Shown here in pieces: positions 1 to 7,000 of a DNA stretch of 11,493 bases. The notes beneath the pieces are model-generated. The model did not search any database. It saw only the letters and a program-made list of their open reading frames with translations, and had not been told where the DNA came from. The stretch is from contig LJUA01000082.1 of assembly GCA_001303545.1 (NCBI GenBank), forward strand, positions 1-11,493, in the 5' to 3' direction. How positions within the stretch are numbered: the first letter of the stretch is position 1; every line of letters begins with the position of its first letter. The position numbers and the translations under genes are program-made. The DNA comes from Dehalococcoidia bacterium SM23_28_2. Its GTDB lineage: Bacteria > Chloroflexota > Dehalococcoidia > SM23-28-2.

Positions 1-1
1 T

Positions 2-331
2 GCCGCCCTGCCCGACCTGATCACCACCCCCACAAGCGAGCCGCTAAGCATCGGCGGGCGCGTGTCCTGGCGGTGGCTGATGACCGCCACCCACCAGGGG
101 GGATACGTCGGCATACGTGCAACCGGAAAGCGGTTCGAGCTTCGGGGATTCTCCGTCCTGCTGGTGCGAGGCGACAGGATCGTCCGCGCTGCCGATTGCT
201 TCGATGTGGCAGCTGTGGTTGAGCAGGTGGCCCCCGAGAGCCTCGGATGCTCGGAAGACGCCGGAGGAATTGGCCTCAGCCGCCGGCTAAGCGTTCTCGC
301 CGATGAGGACAACATAGGCTACGGCGAGTGA
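2..331 (+). CDS. SnoaL-like / ester cyclase family protein, 3' part (start outside window)
   Basis: The reading frame is open from base 2 to the TGA at 329-331, giving 109 residues without a native start; the GTG at 62 is probably internal. The pattern of alternating strands, a GYVGI..TGKRFELRG segment, a 'RGDRIVRA' turn and a closing 'DCFDVAAVVEQV' helix matches the C-terminal half of SnoaL-like polyketide cyclase/ester cyclase proteins (NTF2-like fold), where the equivalents are 'G.PPTGR.v...g' and 'dGkI.e.w..wD..gl..QL'. These are small cytosolic alpha+beta barrels; many have unknown substrates, so no reaction is assigned. After the family-typical end there are about 33 extra residues (APESLGC... 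to the stop) that do not resemble the family. They could be a lineage-specific tail or the result of a small frameshift. The gene converges with ruvB, with 73 bp between the stops. Confidence 0.65.
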   Translation, partial: AALPDLITTPTSEPLSIGGRVSWRWLMTATHQGGYVGIRATGKRFELRGFSVLLVRGDRIVRAADCFDVAAVVEQVAPESLGCSEDAGGIGLSRRLSVLADEDNIGYGE

Positions 332-380
332 CCCGATTGCCGTAGCGCATCAGCCTACCTGTCAGTCGCTTTTGTCGCCT

Positions 381-397
381 GCCGCCGGGACGACGGC
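381..397. terminator. Small GC-rich hairpin between two convergent genes
   Basis: GCCGCCG-GGA-CGACGGC can fold into a 7-bp stem with a 3-nt loop; on the minus strand one pair is G-U. It lies in the 73-bp gap between the ester-cyclase-like gene and ruvB, 8 bp beyond the ruvB stop. Neither strand has a convincing T tract after it, so it is at best a weak or factor-assisted terminator. Nothing else was seen in this gap. Confidence 0.25.
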
Positions 398-404
398 TGT
401 AGCG

Positions 405-1436
405 TTACTCCCAAAACCTCTGCTGGGCCGACTTCCGCTGATCCTTCGGCGGCAGGCCCAGGTGCTCGTAGGCGTGGCGGGTGGCTATGCGTCCCCGCGG
501 CGTTCGCTGGAGGAAGCCCATCTGCATCAGATAGGGCTCGTAGACGTCCATGACGGTGTCCGCCTCCTCGGAGATGGAGGCGGCGATGGTCTCGATGCCC
601 ACCGGCCCGCCGTCGAACTTGTCGATGATCGTGTGCAGGACCTTGTGGTCGACCTCGTCCAGGCCCAGCTCATCGATCTCCAGGCGGCTCAGGGCCTCCT
701 GGGCCACCTGCTCGGTGATGACGCCGTCGGCCATCACCTCGGCGTAGTCGCGCACCCGCCTGAGCAGGCGGTTGGCCACCCGCGGCGTGCCGCGGGCGCG
801 GCGGGCGATCTCCTCCGATCCCTTGTCCTCGATAGCCACGTCCAGAAGCGCGGCGTTGCGGCGGATCAGGGCGGCGATGTCCTCCTGCTGGTAGAAGTCC
901 AGCCGGTAGACGGCGCCGAAGCGGTCGCGCAAGGGCGGGCTCAGCAGCGCGTAGCGGGTGGTGGCGCCGATGAGGGTGAAGGGAGGCACCGATAGGCGCA
1001 CGCTTCGCGCTCCCGGCCCTTTGCCCAGGATGATGTCCAGGGCGAAGTCCTCCATGGCCGGATAGAGGACCTCCTCGGCTGCCCGCGGCAGGCGGTGGAT
1101 CTCGTCGATGAACAGCACATCCTCCCGCTGGAGGTTGGTGAGGATGGCCGCCAGGTCGCCCGCCCGCTCGACGGCTGGGCCGGAGGTGATGCGGACGTTG
1201 ACCCCCATCTCGTGGGCGATGATGTGGGCGAGGGTGGTCTTGCCCAGCCCCGGTGGCCCGTAGAAGAGGTGATGATCCAGGGCCTCGCCGCGCTTCTGGG
1301 CGGCGGCGACGGCGATCCGCAGGTTGTCCTTGATCTTGGCCTGGCCCACGAAGTCGTCCAGGCGCTTGGGGCGCAGGGTGGTATCGAGGGCAACGTCCTC
1401 TTCTTGCAGCTTGCCGGAGGTGATGCGCTCAGCCAT
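405..1436 (-). CDS. ruvB: Holliday junction branch migration ATPase RuvB
   Basis: RuvB is the hexameric AAA+ motor that, with RuvA, drives branch migration of Holliday junctions for RuvC to resolve. At 343 residues it has normal family length. Visible landmarks are the N-terminal LRPKRLDDFVGQ segment (21-32), Walker A GPPGLGKTT (60-68), Walker B with DEIH (111-114), sensor 1 GATTR (157-161), the PPLRDRFG arginine-finger segment (Arg170), the GTPRVANRLLRRVRDYA sensor-2 region, and a C-terminal winged helix ending with RTPRGRIAT and a HLGLPP tail. All key ATPase residues are present. The ATG at 1434-1436 has no clear Shine-Dalgarno sequence but is the right distance from family landmarks and follows a good promoter. 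ruvA and ruvC are not in the window, so the gene stands apart from the usual ruvAB pairing here. It lies downstream of an unrelated lipoprotein gene on the same strand. Confidence 0.97.
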   Translation of the reverse strand: MAERITSGKLQEEDVALDTTLRPKRLDDFVGQAKIKDNLRIAVAAAQKRGEALDHHLFYGPPGLGKTTLAHIIAHEMGVNVRITSGPAVERAGDLAAILTNLQREDVLFIDEIHRLPRAAEEVLYPAMEDFALDIILGKGPGARSVRLSVPPFTLIGATTRYALLSPPLRDRFGAVYRLDFYQQEDIAALIRRNAALLDVAIEDKGSEEIARRARGTPRVANRLLRRVRDYAEVMADGVITEQVAQEALSRLEIDELGLDEVDHKVLHTIIDKFDGGPVGIETIAASISEEADTVMDVYEPYLMQMGFLQRTPRGRIATRHAYEHLGLPPKDQRKSAQQRFWE

Positions 1437-1471
1437 ATTTGGTGCCGGAAGCTCTTGCCGACCCTTCGCGT

Positions 1472-1500
1472 ATTATAAGGCGCGAGTGGTTATCCGTCTA
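1472..1500 (-). promoter_or_regulatory. Predicted sigma70-type promoter of ruvB
   Basis: On the minus strand TAGACG (1500-1495) is followed after exactly 17 bp by a perfect TATAAT (1477-1472). The predicted start near 1465 gives a leader of about 29 nt before the ruvB ATG. This lets ruvB be expressed independently of the FG-GAP gene upstream. No LexA-like inverted repeat was recognised. The 97-bp gap (1437-1532) shows nothing else. Confidence 0.6.
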
Positions 1501-1532
1501 CGCGCTTATCCAGAAAATCGGCGCTTGGCCTG

Positions 1533-3137
1533 TTAAGGCGCGCTCAGGATCACGTAGGTCTCGCCGCCGTCGGGGCGGGCGTTGTCTGGGCCGTCGGCCA
1601 GGAGGGCGCCGCCGATGATGTCGTCGATGCCGTCGCCGTTGATGTCGCCGCTGGCCACCGAGAAGCCCAGCTCATCATCCGGCTCGGACCCAAGGACGGC
1701 CATCCGGTGCCGGCCCAGAGCGGCGTCGACGGTGGCCGACCACTGGGCTGAGCCGAGGAAGACGAGGACCTTTCCGGCCTTCGCGCGGGAGTTGGCCGTC
1801 GGCGCTCCGGCCAGCACGTCGTCGATGCCATCGCCGTTGACGTCGCCGCTGGCCAGGGAGTGGCCGAGGAGGCCGTTCAAGTCGCTGCCGATAAGGGTGG
1901 CGTCCTGCTCCTCGTCGGCGATGTCTATACTGCCCGCTAGCTCCGCCGAGCCGAAGATGACATAGACCTCGCCGCAGTTCGGGCGGCCGTTGTCCGGGCC
2001 GTCGGCGTTGCGGGCGCCGACGAGGATGTCATCCGTGTCATCGCCGTTGACATCGCCGGCGGTCAGGACGAAGCCCGACCAGTCGTTGGTATCGGCGCCC
2101 CAGATGGTGAGAGCGCCTTCGTCGGAGGCCAGATCAAAGGCCCCCTCAAGATCGGGCGAGCCGAAGACCACATAGGCCACGCCTCCATCGGCGCGCTGGC
2201 CGTCGGGGCCGTCGGCCATGTGCGTTCCTACGAGGATGTCGTCGATACCGTCGCCGTTGACGTCGCCGCTGGCGGCGAAGTTGGCGAGAAACCCCTCGGC
2301 CTGAGCGCCCACGATGGTGAAGTCCTGCTGGCCCAGAGCGGTGTCGACGCTCCCGCTGATGGTAGGCGAACCGAAGGCTACATAGATCTCGCCGGCATTG
2401 CTGCGGTCCCCGCTCGGGCCGTCGGCGCCCGGGGCGGCAACGATGATATCATCGACGCCGTCGCCGTTGACGTCGCCGGCCGTTAGGGCGTAGCCCAGGT
2501 AGTCGCTCCCCATGGCTCCCAGGATGGTAAAGTTCTGCTCGTCGAGAGCCGTGTCCACCGTCCCGCTCAGGTCGGGCGAGCCGAGGACCACATAGGCTTC
2601 GCCGGCGTAGATGCGATCGCCGTCCGGGCCGCTCGCGAAGCGAGCACCGACGAGGATGTCATCGATATCATCGCCGTTGACATCGCCGCTGGCTACCACA
2701 AAGCCGAGGTTGTCGCCCTGGCTGGTGCCAATCACGGTGAAGTCGTGTTGACCCTCGGCTATGTCCACTGTGCCACCGACTTCGGGGGAGCCGAAGATGA
2801 CGTAGGCTTCGCCGGCGTTGTTGCGGTTGTTGTCCGGGCCGTCGGCCTTGGGAGCACCCACCAGGATGTCGTCGATACCGTCGCCGTTGAAGTCGCCCTG
2901 GGTCAGGGAGAACCGGTCGGCCAGATAGTCGTCGGCTTCGCCGCCGAGCACCGTCAGGTCAGGGGCCGTGGCGGCGAGATCGATGGTCGAAGCGGGTGGC
3001 CCGGGGGTCCCCGGAGCGGGGGTGAATCCTTCCGACGGCTGCTCGCCTTCCTCCACACAGCCGGCCAGCGCCACAAGGAGGGCGAGGAGGGCAGCACAGG
3101 CTGCCGCAGCGGTCACGCTTGCCCGAAGAGAACGCAT
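1533..3137 (-). CDS. FG-GAP repeat (integrin-alpha-like) seven-bladed propeller lipoprotein
   Basis: The 534-residue product is a predicted secreted lipoprotein. The signal peptide starts MRSLRASV, has an Ala/Leu core and ends in the lipobox L24-A-G-C27. A Pro/Gly/Ser linker follows (about 28-60), then seven repeats of about 70 residues to the C terminus. Each repeat holds an FG-GAP-type calcium loop (D-x-N-G-D-G-x-D-D), a GAP/GAR.ADGPD segment and YVxFGS, as in integrin-alpha N-terminal beta-propellers. The sixth repeat is shorter and lacks the GPD..R loop. The likely role is calcium-dependent surface binding or adhesion; the ligand is unknown. The start is set at the ATG at 3135-3137 because the signal peptide begins there. 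An in-frame ATG at 3221 would run through the divergent promoter and add a non-signal extension. There is no Shine-Dalgarno sequence, and the predicted transcript begins almost at the ATG. Confidence 0.88.
   Translation of the reverse strand: MRSLRASVTAAAACAALLALLVALAGCVEEGEQPSEGFTPAPGTPGPPASTIDLAATAPDLTVLGGEADDYLADRFSLTQGDFNGDGIDDILVGAPKADGPDNNRNNAGEAYVIFGSPEVGGTVDIAEGQHDFTVIGTSQGDNLGFVVASGDVNGDDIDDILVGARFASGPDGDRIYAGEAYVVLGSPDLSGTVDTALDEQNFTILGAMGSDYLGYALTAGDVNGDGVDDIIVAAPGADGPSGDRSNAGEIYVAFGSPTISGSVDTALGQQDFTIVGAQAEGFLANFAASGDVNGDGIDDILVGTHMADGPDGQRADGGVAYVVFGSPDLEGAFDLASDEGALTIWGADTNDWSGFVLTAGDVNGDDTDDILVGARNADGPDNGRPNCGEVYVIFGSAELAGSIDIADEEQDATLIGSDLNGLLGHSLASGDVNGDGIDDVLAGAPTANSRAKAGKVLVFLGSAQWSATVDAALGRHRMAVLGSEPDDELGFSVASGDINGDGIDDIIGGALLADGPDNARPDGGETYVILSAP
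1536..2957 (-). repeat. Seven tandem ~210-bp coding repeats (FG-GAP modules)
   Basis: Seven consecutive units of about 195-213 bp encode the propeller blades of the FG-GAP lipoprotein. The most conserved DNA core lies in the calcium-loop codons. On the plus strand it reads approximately GATGTCGTCGATGCCGTCGC followed by CGTTGACGTCGCC, and recurs near 1615, 1825, 2035, 2235, 2450, 2660 and 2870. Outside the core the units have diverged, consistent with old duplication under coding constraint rather than recent expansion. Confidence 0.85.
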
Positions 3138-3147
3138 CAGGTATAGA
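3119..3147 (+). promoter_or_regulatory. Predicted promoter of the alpha/beta hydrolase gene
   Basis: TTGCCC (3119-3124), a 17-bp spacer and TATAGA (3142-3147) give a 4/6 plus 4/6 match to sigma70 boxes. The predicted start near 3154 leaves a leader of about 36 nt containing TGGAG (3176-3180), 9 nt before the ATG. The -35 lies inside the signal-peptide codons of the divergent lipoprotein gene. Confidence 0.35.
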
Positions 3148-3172
3148 ATAGCACAGCGGTTGTCAGCGTCCA
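3145..3172 (-). promoter_or_regulatory. Predicted extended -10 promoter of the FG-GAP lipoprotein gene
   Basis: On the minus strand TGGACG (3172-3167), a 16-bp spacer and TATTCT (3150-3145) form a plausible promoter, with TG one base upstream of the -10 (extended -10 form). The predicted start falls at or one base before the ATG at 3137, so the message would be leaderless or nearly so. This fits the absence of a Shine-Dalgarno sequence. The -10 overlaps the hydrolase -10 on the other strand. Confidence 0.4.
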
Positions 3173-3189
3173 GACTGGAGTTCGATGAT

Positions 3190-4044
3190 ATGCCGATTCT
3201 TGGAGTCAACGGTATCGACATCAGCTACGAGCAGCACGGAGCGGGGCCACAACTAGTGATGGCTCACGGCTTCACTACCTGCACCGATGAGTGGCGGCTC
3301 TCGCTCCTGCCCCTGGCGGCCAACCATCGGCTTCTGCTGTACGATATCCGCGGCCACGGCGACACCACTGCCCCCGCGGAGCGCTCGGCCTATTCGATCG
3401 AGACCTTCGCCGCCGACCAGCGGGCGCTGATGCTCAAGCTGGGCATCGAGCGGGCACACATCGGCGGGATGTCGATGGGCGGAATGATCGCCCTGCGCTT
3501 TGGTCTGGATTATCCCCAGATGGTGTCATCGCTACTTCTGTGCGATACCACGGCAGGCAACGGCCAATCGGATGGGGAGGCGGGCTGCTTCGAGAACATG
3601 ATGAAGAAGTACGACTCGGGGATGGAGCACATCGCCGAGAAACACGGCCTGAGGGAGCTGGCGGAGCGGATGATCGCTTGGTCGCAGGCCAATGACCCCC
3701 ACTACGCCGATGACCCTCAGCGCGATATAGCCCGCCAGCGGCTGGCCCGCATGAGTCTCCAGGGCTTTCTGGGCGCCCTGCGGGCCATACACGACCGGCC
3801 GGACATGGTGGCCCGCCTGGGCGAGGTGCGTGCTCCGACGCTGGTGCTGGTGGGCGAATGGGATAGCTTCCTCGCTTCTGCTCGCCTGGCTCACCAGGCC
3901 ATCGAGGGCTCGCGCTTCGTCCTCATCCGCCGCGCCGGCCACGCCACGCCCATCTGGCGGCCGCAGGCCTTCCAGCGAGCGGTGGCCGAGTTCCTGGACG
4001 CCGTGGAGGCCGGGCGGCCCGTCGGCGGGGAGTTCGAGCTGTAA
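3190..4044 (+). CDS. Alpha/beta-fold hydrolase
   Basis: This 284-residue protein has the standard layout of a cytosolic alpha/beta hydrolase. An oxyanion-hole HG sits in MAHGFT (His26-Gly27). The DIRGHGDT strand-loop (52-59) matches the family's 'D.RGhG.S'. The nucleophile elbow is GGMSMGG with Ser95. A helical cap spans about 125-205, the acid is in LVGEWDSF (Asp225), and the catalytic His251 is in RAGHATP. The whole triad is present, so it should be active on an ester or a similar bond. It resembles 3-oxoadipate enol-lactonase and related esterases, but the substrate cannot be told from sequence. The ATG at 3190 was chosen because TGGAG lies 9 nt upstream and the family fold begins there. 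A longer frame from 2968 runs antisense through the lipoprotein gene. The stop is 4 bp from the convergent end of the phage-type operon. Confidence 0.9.
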   Translation: MPILGVNGIDISYEQHGAGPQLVMAHGFTTCTDEWRLSLLPLAANHRLLLYDIRGHGDTTAPAERSAYSIETFAADQRALMLKLGIERAHIGGMSMGGMIALRFGLDYPQMVSSLLLCDTTAGNGQSDGEAGCFENMMKKYDSGMEHIAEKHGLRELAERMIAWSQANDPHYADDPQRDIARQRLARMSLQGFLGALRAIHDRPDMVARLGEVRAPTLVLVGEWDSFLASARLAHQAIEGSRFVLIRRAGHATPIWRPQAFQRAVAEFLDAVEAGRPVGGEFEL

Positions 4045-4048
4045 GGGT

Positions 4049-4219
4049 TCACTCCTCCCACACGGCGGCGATCACGATAGCGCCGCCGCGGATCACCTTC
4101 GCCCTGGCTAGCGACGGCTCGCGGGGCACGTCTTTGCCCAGCGATGGCGCCTCCTGGCCCAGCGGCGGCTGAGGGCGTGGGGGAGTCGGCGGCTGGGAGG
4201 GTCGCGGCTTCCCGGCCAT
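4049..4219 (-). CDS. Small proline-rich protein at the end of the phage-type operon
   Basis: This short frame encodes 56 residues from the ATG at 4217-4219. The Shine-Dalgarno-like AGGGGGA lies just 4 nt upstream, and the gene starts 9 bp after the stop of the OB-like gene, so it looks like the last cistron. Twelve of 56 residues are proline, concentrated in residues 5-19 with basic residues between them (KPRPSQPPTPPRPQPP). The C-terminal third is a short hydrophobic strand-like stretch, RGGAIVIAAVWEE. No family was recognised. It might be a linker or appendage of the tail tip, or simply a terminal accessory. Its stop lies 4 bp from the convergent hydrolase stop with no evident terminator, so read-through antisense transcripts are possible in both directions. 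Confidence 0.55.
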   Translation of the reverse strand: MAGKPRPSQPPTPPRPQPPLGQEAPSLGKDVPREPSLARAKVIRGGAIVIAAVWEE

Positions 4220-4228
4220 GCGGTCCCC

Positions 4229-4441
4229 CTAGGTATAGACGCCCACCACCAGGGCGTCGCGAGGGTCGGACTCCGAGAAGAAGATGAGGGCGCAGTGACG
4301 GCCGATGACCATCTCGGCGGCGTCGATGTTGCGGGCCACCGGCACATCCGCCAGCCACACAGACAGGCTCCCCGCTATCTGAACAGTGGCCGTGTAGGAG
4401 CCGGCGTTGAAGCCCTTGAGTGTCCCCTTTCGCACAATCAT
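4229..4441 (-). CDS. Small OB-fold-like phage baseplate/tail-tip protein
   Basis: The product has 70 residues. It reads as a chain of beta strands: KGTLKGF, SYTATVQIAG, VWLADVPVARNI, then GRHCALIFFSESDPRDALVVGVY. Strand spacing and the ending (channel-closing G..C.LIFF, a D/N-P-R-D-A turn, VVGVY) resemble the OB domain of gp5/VgrG-like spike proteins and small stand-alone OB proteins that follow hub genes in many phages. There the ending is typically 'GDrVlV.f...dp.dpvVlGvy'. A role at the tail tip beside the hub protein is inferred from fold impression plus position, not from a specific family match. The ATG at 4439-4441 lies 2 nt after the TAG of the hub-like gene, so translation is probably coupled. 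The only Shine-Dalgarno candidate would lie within the preceding gene's final codons. Confidence 0.55.
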   Translation of the reverse strand: MIVRKGTLKGFNAGSYTATVQIAGSLSVWLADVPVARNIDAAEMVIGRHCALIFFSESDPRDALVVGVYT

Positions 4442-4443
4442 GA

Positions 4444-6372
4444 CTAGACCGCTCCCAAGGACAGTCGCTGCTCGTAGACGGGCGCTTTGCCGCCCACCGA
4501 GTAGCGTATGCTGATGCCCAGCACCCGCCAGCGAGCGTCCGTCAGGCCGGCGGGCTGGTCGGTGATGGTGATAACGTCGTAGAGCTCCTGGCCGCAGTTA
4601 ACCGGCACCACGATCTCGCCGCCGCCGGAGGCGATCTCCTGGTGGCGCATTTCGGCGTCGGCCCGGTCTTGGGCGCGGGCGACCGTGTCCAGGTTCAGGT
4701 CATGCGCCTGGCGGACGCGATCGTAGGCATCCTCGACCTCAGCCCAATCGAAGGCCTCCACGAAGGGGCCATCGCCGAACACCTGCACACGGTTGGCCTG
4801 GGGACGCTGGCTGACGTAGCGGCCGCGGAAGATGGCGTGGTCCGTGCCGTAGGAGTAGTCGCTGGCCTCGTCGGCTTCGGGGTTCTTGACGTAGACCAGG
4901 TTGTTCCGGATGAATATGACGTCTGGAACCATGGCCAGCAGACGGCGAACCGCTGTCGCTCCGCTTTCGCCTGGGTGGATGGTGAAGCTGGGGTAGATAT
5001 CACTGATAACGCTACTGGCGCCAGCGGTGGAGAACTCCAGGCCGGACCGTGCCATGATGAGGGAAAGCAACTGGAAGATGTTGGCCTCGTCCTGGGCCCA
5101 GGCGTACTGACGGCGCGACCGCCAGTTCTCCAGCAGTTGCCAGGCATCGTGAGCGTGGATGGTGAGGGCCGCATTCCCTTCGCCGGAGGTGTATTCCCAG
5201 CCGTCGATCCAGTAGGAAAGGCCCTGGGAGGACAGAGGGCCGCTGTCAGTCTGGTAGCCGGGCCTCACCAGCACCTCGCTGCCTGCTTTGATGACCGCTT
5301 TCTCTCCGGACAAGTCCAGGTAGCGCCCATCGTCGTTGCGCAAGACCAGCCGAAGGCGCCCACCGCGAGGTTCGGTGTCAGCGGTCAGCTCCAGGACGTC
5401 GGCGGTGACGTCCAGAGTGGGCGTAGTGAGGGAGGCCTGCCAGACGCCCCAGGGCGTCGTCAGCCATGCGTGGCTTGCACTATAGGCGGTGGCCAGACCA
5501 TAGTCGCTGGCCAGGTTCATGGGCACCGGCTCTCGCCAGAGGTTATCTACGTACCCGGCTGGGGCTAGCGAGTGAGAGAAGTAGGGGCGAGCGTAGCTTT
5601 CGCTGCCTGTGTACTTCTCGACGAAGGTGAGGCGAAAGACATCGGGGTAGGCCAGAAAGGGCGCGCGGAACTCCACGCCGGAGCCCGCGCTGGCCATCGA
5701 TACCTCCTCCAGGGGCGACCAAGTGTCCGGAGCCTGCGAGTAGCCGTCGCCGTAGATGCAGGTGCAGACCTTGGCGGCGCCTCCAGCGTCGCTGCCCGAA
5801 ACCACAACGTTGAAGTCTCTATCGTAGTGGCAGGCTAGCCCGTTGAAGGAGGCGAGGCTGTTGGTCCAGGCGGCAGGACTGCCCCAACTGCCGCCGCTGC
5901 GCTTCATGGCGTAGACGGTGCCCCCTACGGAGTAGATGAGAAGGGCGGTGCCATCGGCTTTGAGGTCGGCGGCCAGCCAGCCCACGCTGCTGGGCGCCGT
6001 CGTTATGGTCGTGGCTGAGCCGAAGCTGGCTCCGTAGTCGCTGCTCTCCCGCAGGTAGATCGTCCTGCCGTTGGTGCCCACGTAGAACAGCAGAACCTGG
6101 GCCATGAGAGTCCAGTTGCTGAAGTCGCTGGCCGGGCCGGGGCTGGTCACCCGCTGGAGATAGAGGGAGTTGCTCTCCACCCGGCAGCGAATGAGGGAGC
6201 CATCGCCCGGCATGGTGCCGGCATGATAGCTATCGGGCTCGCTGCCCGAGTACAGGCGCTGCCAGCTCAGGCGACGGATACCGCCGATGTCGTCGCTGAT
6301 CTCCACCTTCACGTAGGGGACAGCGCTGGCACTCTTCTGAGCGGCGAGCAGGGCAGACGGCAGGGTTCGCAT
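4444..6372 (-). CDS. Phage tail hub-like protein with an N-terminal sialidase-type propeller region
   Basis: This is the largest gene of the cassette (642 residues). The N terminus (1-45, LPSALLAAQKSASAVPYVKVEI...IRRLSW) resembles the opening of phage tail-tip proteins. Residues about 60-315 are beta-rich, with repeated strand-turn units and an Asp-box-like S-x-D-x-G-x-x-F (SSDYGASF, from Ser110), as in sialidase/BNR propellers; no catalytic set was identified. Residues about 320-642 look like a late-control-D/hub module: beta barrel (LDVTADVLELTADTE...LRLVLRNDDGRY), WIDGWEY, a helical part NIFQLLSLIMARSGLEF, HPGESGATAVRRLLAMV, and a final barrel. The likely role is a tail-tip hub carrying a receptor- or glycan-contacting domain. 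The ATG at 6370-6372 lies 10 nt after the upstream stop, with only a weak Shine-Dalgarno sequence. The exact family is unconfirmed. Confidence 0.6.
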   Translation of the reverse strand: MRTLPSALLAAQKSASAVPYVKVEISDDIGGIRRLSWQRLYSGSEPDSYHAGTMPGDGSLIRCRVESNSLYLQRVTSPGPASDFSNWTLMAQVLLFYVGTNGRTIYLRESSDYGASFGSATTITTAPSSVGWLAADLKADGTALLIYSVGGTVYAMKRSGGSWGSPAAWTNSLASFNGLACHYDRDFNVVVSGSDAGGAAKVCTCIYGDGYSQAPDTWSPLEEVSMASAGSGVEFRAPFLAYPDVFRLTFVEKYTGSESYARPYFSHSLAPAGYVDNLWREPVPMNLASDYGLATAYSASHAWLTTPWGVWQASLTTPTLDVTADVLELTADTEPRGGRLRLVLRNDDGRYLDLSGEKAVIKAGSEVLVRPGYQTDSGPLSSQGLSYWIDGWEYTSGEGNAALTIHAHDAWQLLENWRSRRQYAWAQDEANIFQLLSLIMARSGLEFSTAGASSVISDIYPSFTIHPGESGATAVRRLLAMVPDVIFIRNNLVYVKNPEADEASDYSYGTDHAIFRGRYVSQRPQANRVQVFGDGPFVEAFDWAEVEDAYDRVRQAHDLNLDTVARAQDRADAEMRHQEIASGGGEIVVPVNCGQELYDVITITDQPAGLTDARWRVLGISIRYSVGGKAPVYEQRLSLGAV

Positions 6373-6382
6373 GTTCTTGTCG

Positions 6383-7000
6383 CTATGATTGCCAGACGGT
6401 GCTCTGGTCGACCGGCTGCGTCGCCGGCGTGTACAGCCGGCGCACTCGCACGGCGTTGCGGCGACTGGAGAAGGCGGCCAGGCGCTCCTGGCCCCAGGCG
6501 AGATACTGACGCCAGACGTCCTGCCCGCCCACGTTCACCCGGTTGGTGGCGAAGCTGGCCCACTCCAGGGCGGCGTAGGCGGCGGCCCCAGTGGCCACCA
6601 ACTCCTCCAGCTGGAGTGGGATGGTGGAGGTGGTGGCGTCCAGGGTGTGCATCTTGCCGTAGTAAATATTGACCGATTCGTCGCCGGGGGGCGTGTCGTT
6701 CACTAGGAGGGTGAGAGTGTCCGCCCACAGGGAGAAGGGGACGTAGCTGGGGGGATAATTGTCTATCGGGTACTCCACCGCTTCTACAGCCACCAGGTCG
6801 CTGAGGCTGGCCAGGGAGATATCGCGGCTGCCTTCGCTGGTGGCCAGGACGGCCTTGGCCTCCAGGGAAATGGCCAGGCTCAGCTCTCGCACCGCCCGCT
6901 CGATGTGACGGTCCAGCTCATCGTCGGTCCAGCGTTCGTTAGCCGGGTCCTCGTCGTGCAGGTCGCGCCGGACTCGCGTTCTCATCTCCGATAGGTTCAC
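6383..7000 (-). CDS. Phage head-tail adaptor/connector-like protein
   Basis: The product is 205 residues. The N-terminal helical segment MRTRVRRDLHDED..NERWTDDELDRHIERAVRELS (6-41) is the hallmark of gp6-like or DUF6682-type phage adaptor proteins. In these, a short helix pair ending in 'W.d.eL...i..A..e.s' docks under the portal or neck. A central beta part follows (residues about 55-125: DLVAVEAVEYPIDNYPP, VPFSLWADTLTLLVN, ESVNIYYGK). The C-terminal helices (about 130-180) include ELVATGAAAYAALEWAS and VWRQYLAWGQERLAAF. It would connect capsid and tail, yet no portal gene is present. The start is GTG at 6998-7000, overlapping the previous stop as GTGA with GGGAGGG upstream, which indicates coupled translation. 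An ATG five codons in has its GGAG too close and is less likely. Confidence 0.65.
   Translation of the reverse strand: MNLSEMRTRVRRDLHDEDPANERWTDDELDRHIERAVRELSLAISLEAKAVLATSEGSRDISLASLSDLVAVEAVEYPIDNYPPSYVPFSLWADTLTLLVNDTPPGDESVNIYYGKMHTLDATTSTIPLQLEELVATGAAAYAALEWASFATNRVNVGGQDVWRQYLAWGQERLAAFSSRRNAVRVRRLYTPATQPVDQSTVWQS

Noticed and set aside
372..995. Long plus-strand frame antisense to ruvB
   Set aside because: It mirrors ruvB codons in a high-GC region, has no family features, and ruvB is certain.
1536..2957. Regular repeats as a possible CRISPR or satellite array
   Set aside because: The period is about 210 bp, in frame, and each unit codes an FG-GAP calcium loop.
2968..3189. N-terminal extension of the hydrolase frame to 2968
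   Set aside because: The extension is antisense to the lipoprotein signal/linker and carries no hydrolase features; the ATG at 3190 has a ribosome-binding site.
3138..3221. Upstream in-frame ATG extending the FG-GAP protein by 28 residues
   Set aside because: It would run through the divergent promoter and hide the signal peptide; the ATG at 3137 starts a canonical lipoprotein signal.
4642..5568. 308-residue plus-strand frame antisense to the hub-like gene
   Set aside because: It is a codon-bias shadow; the minus frame has coherent domains, is in operon context and has clean gene junctions.
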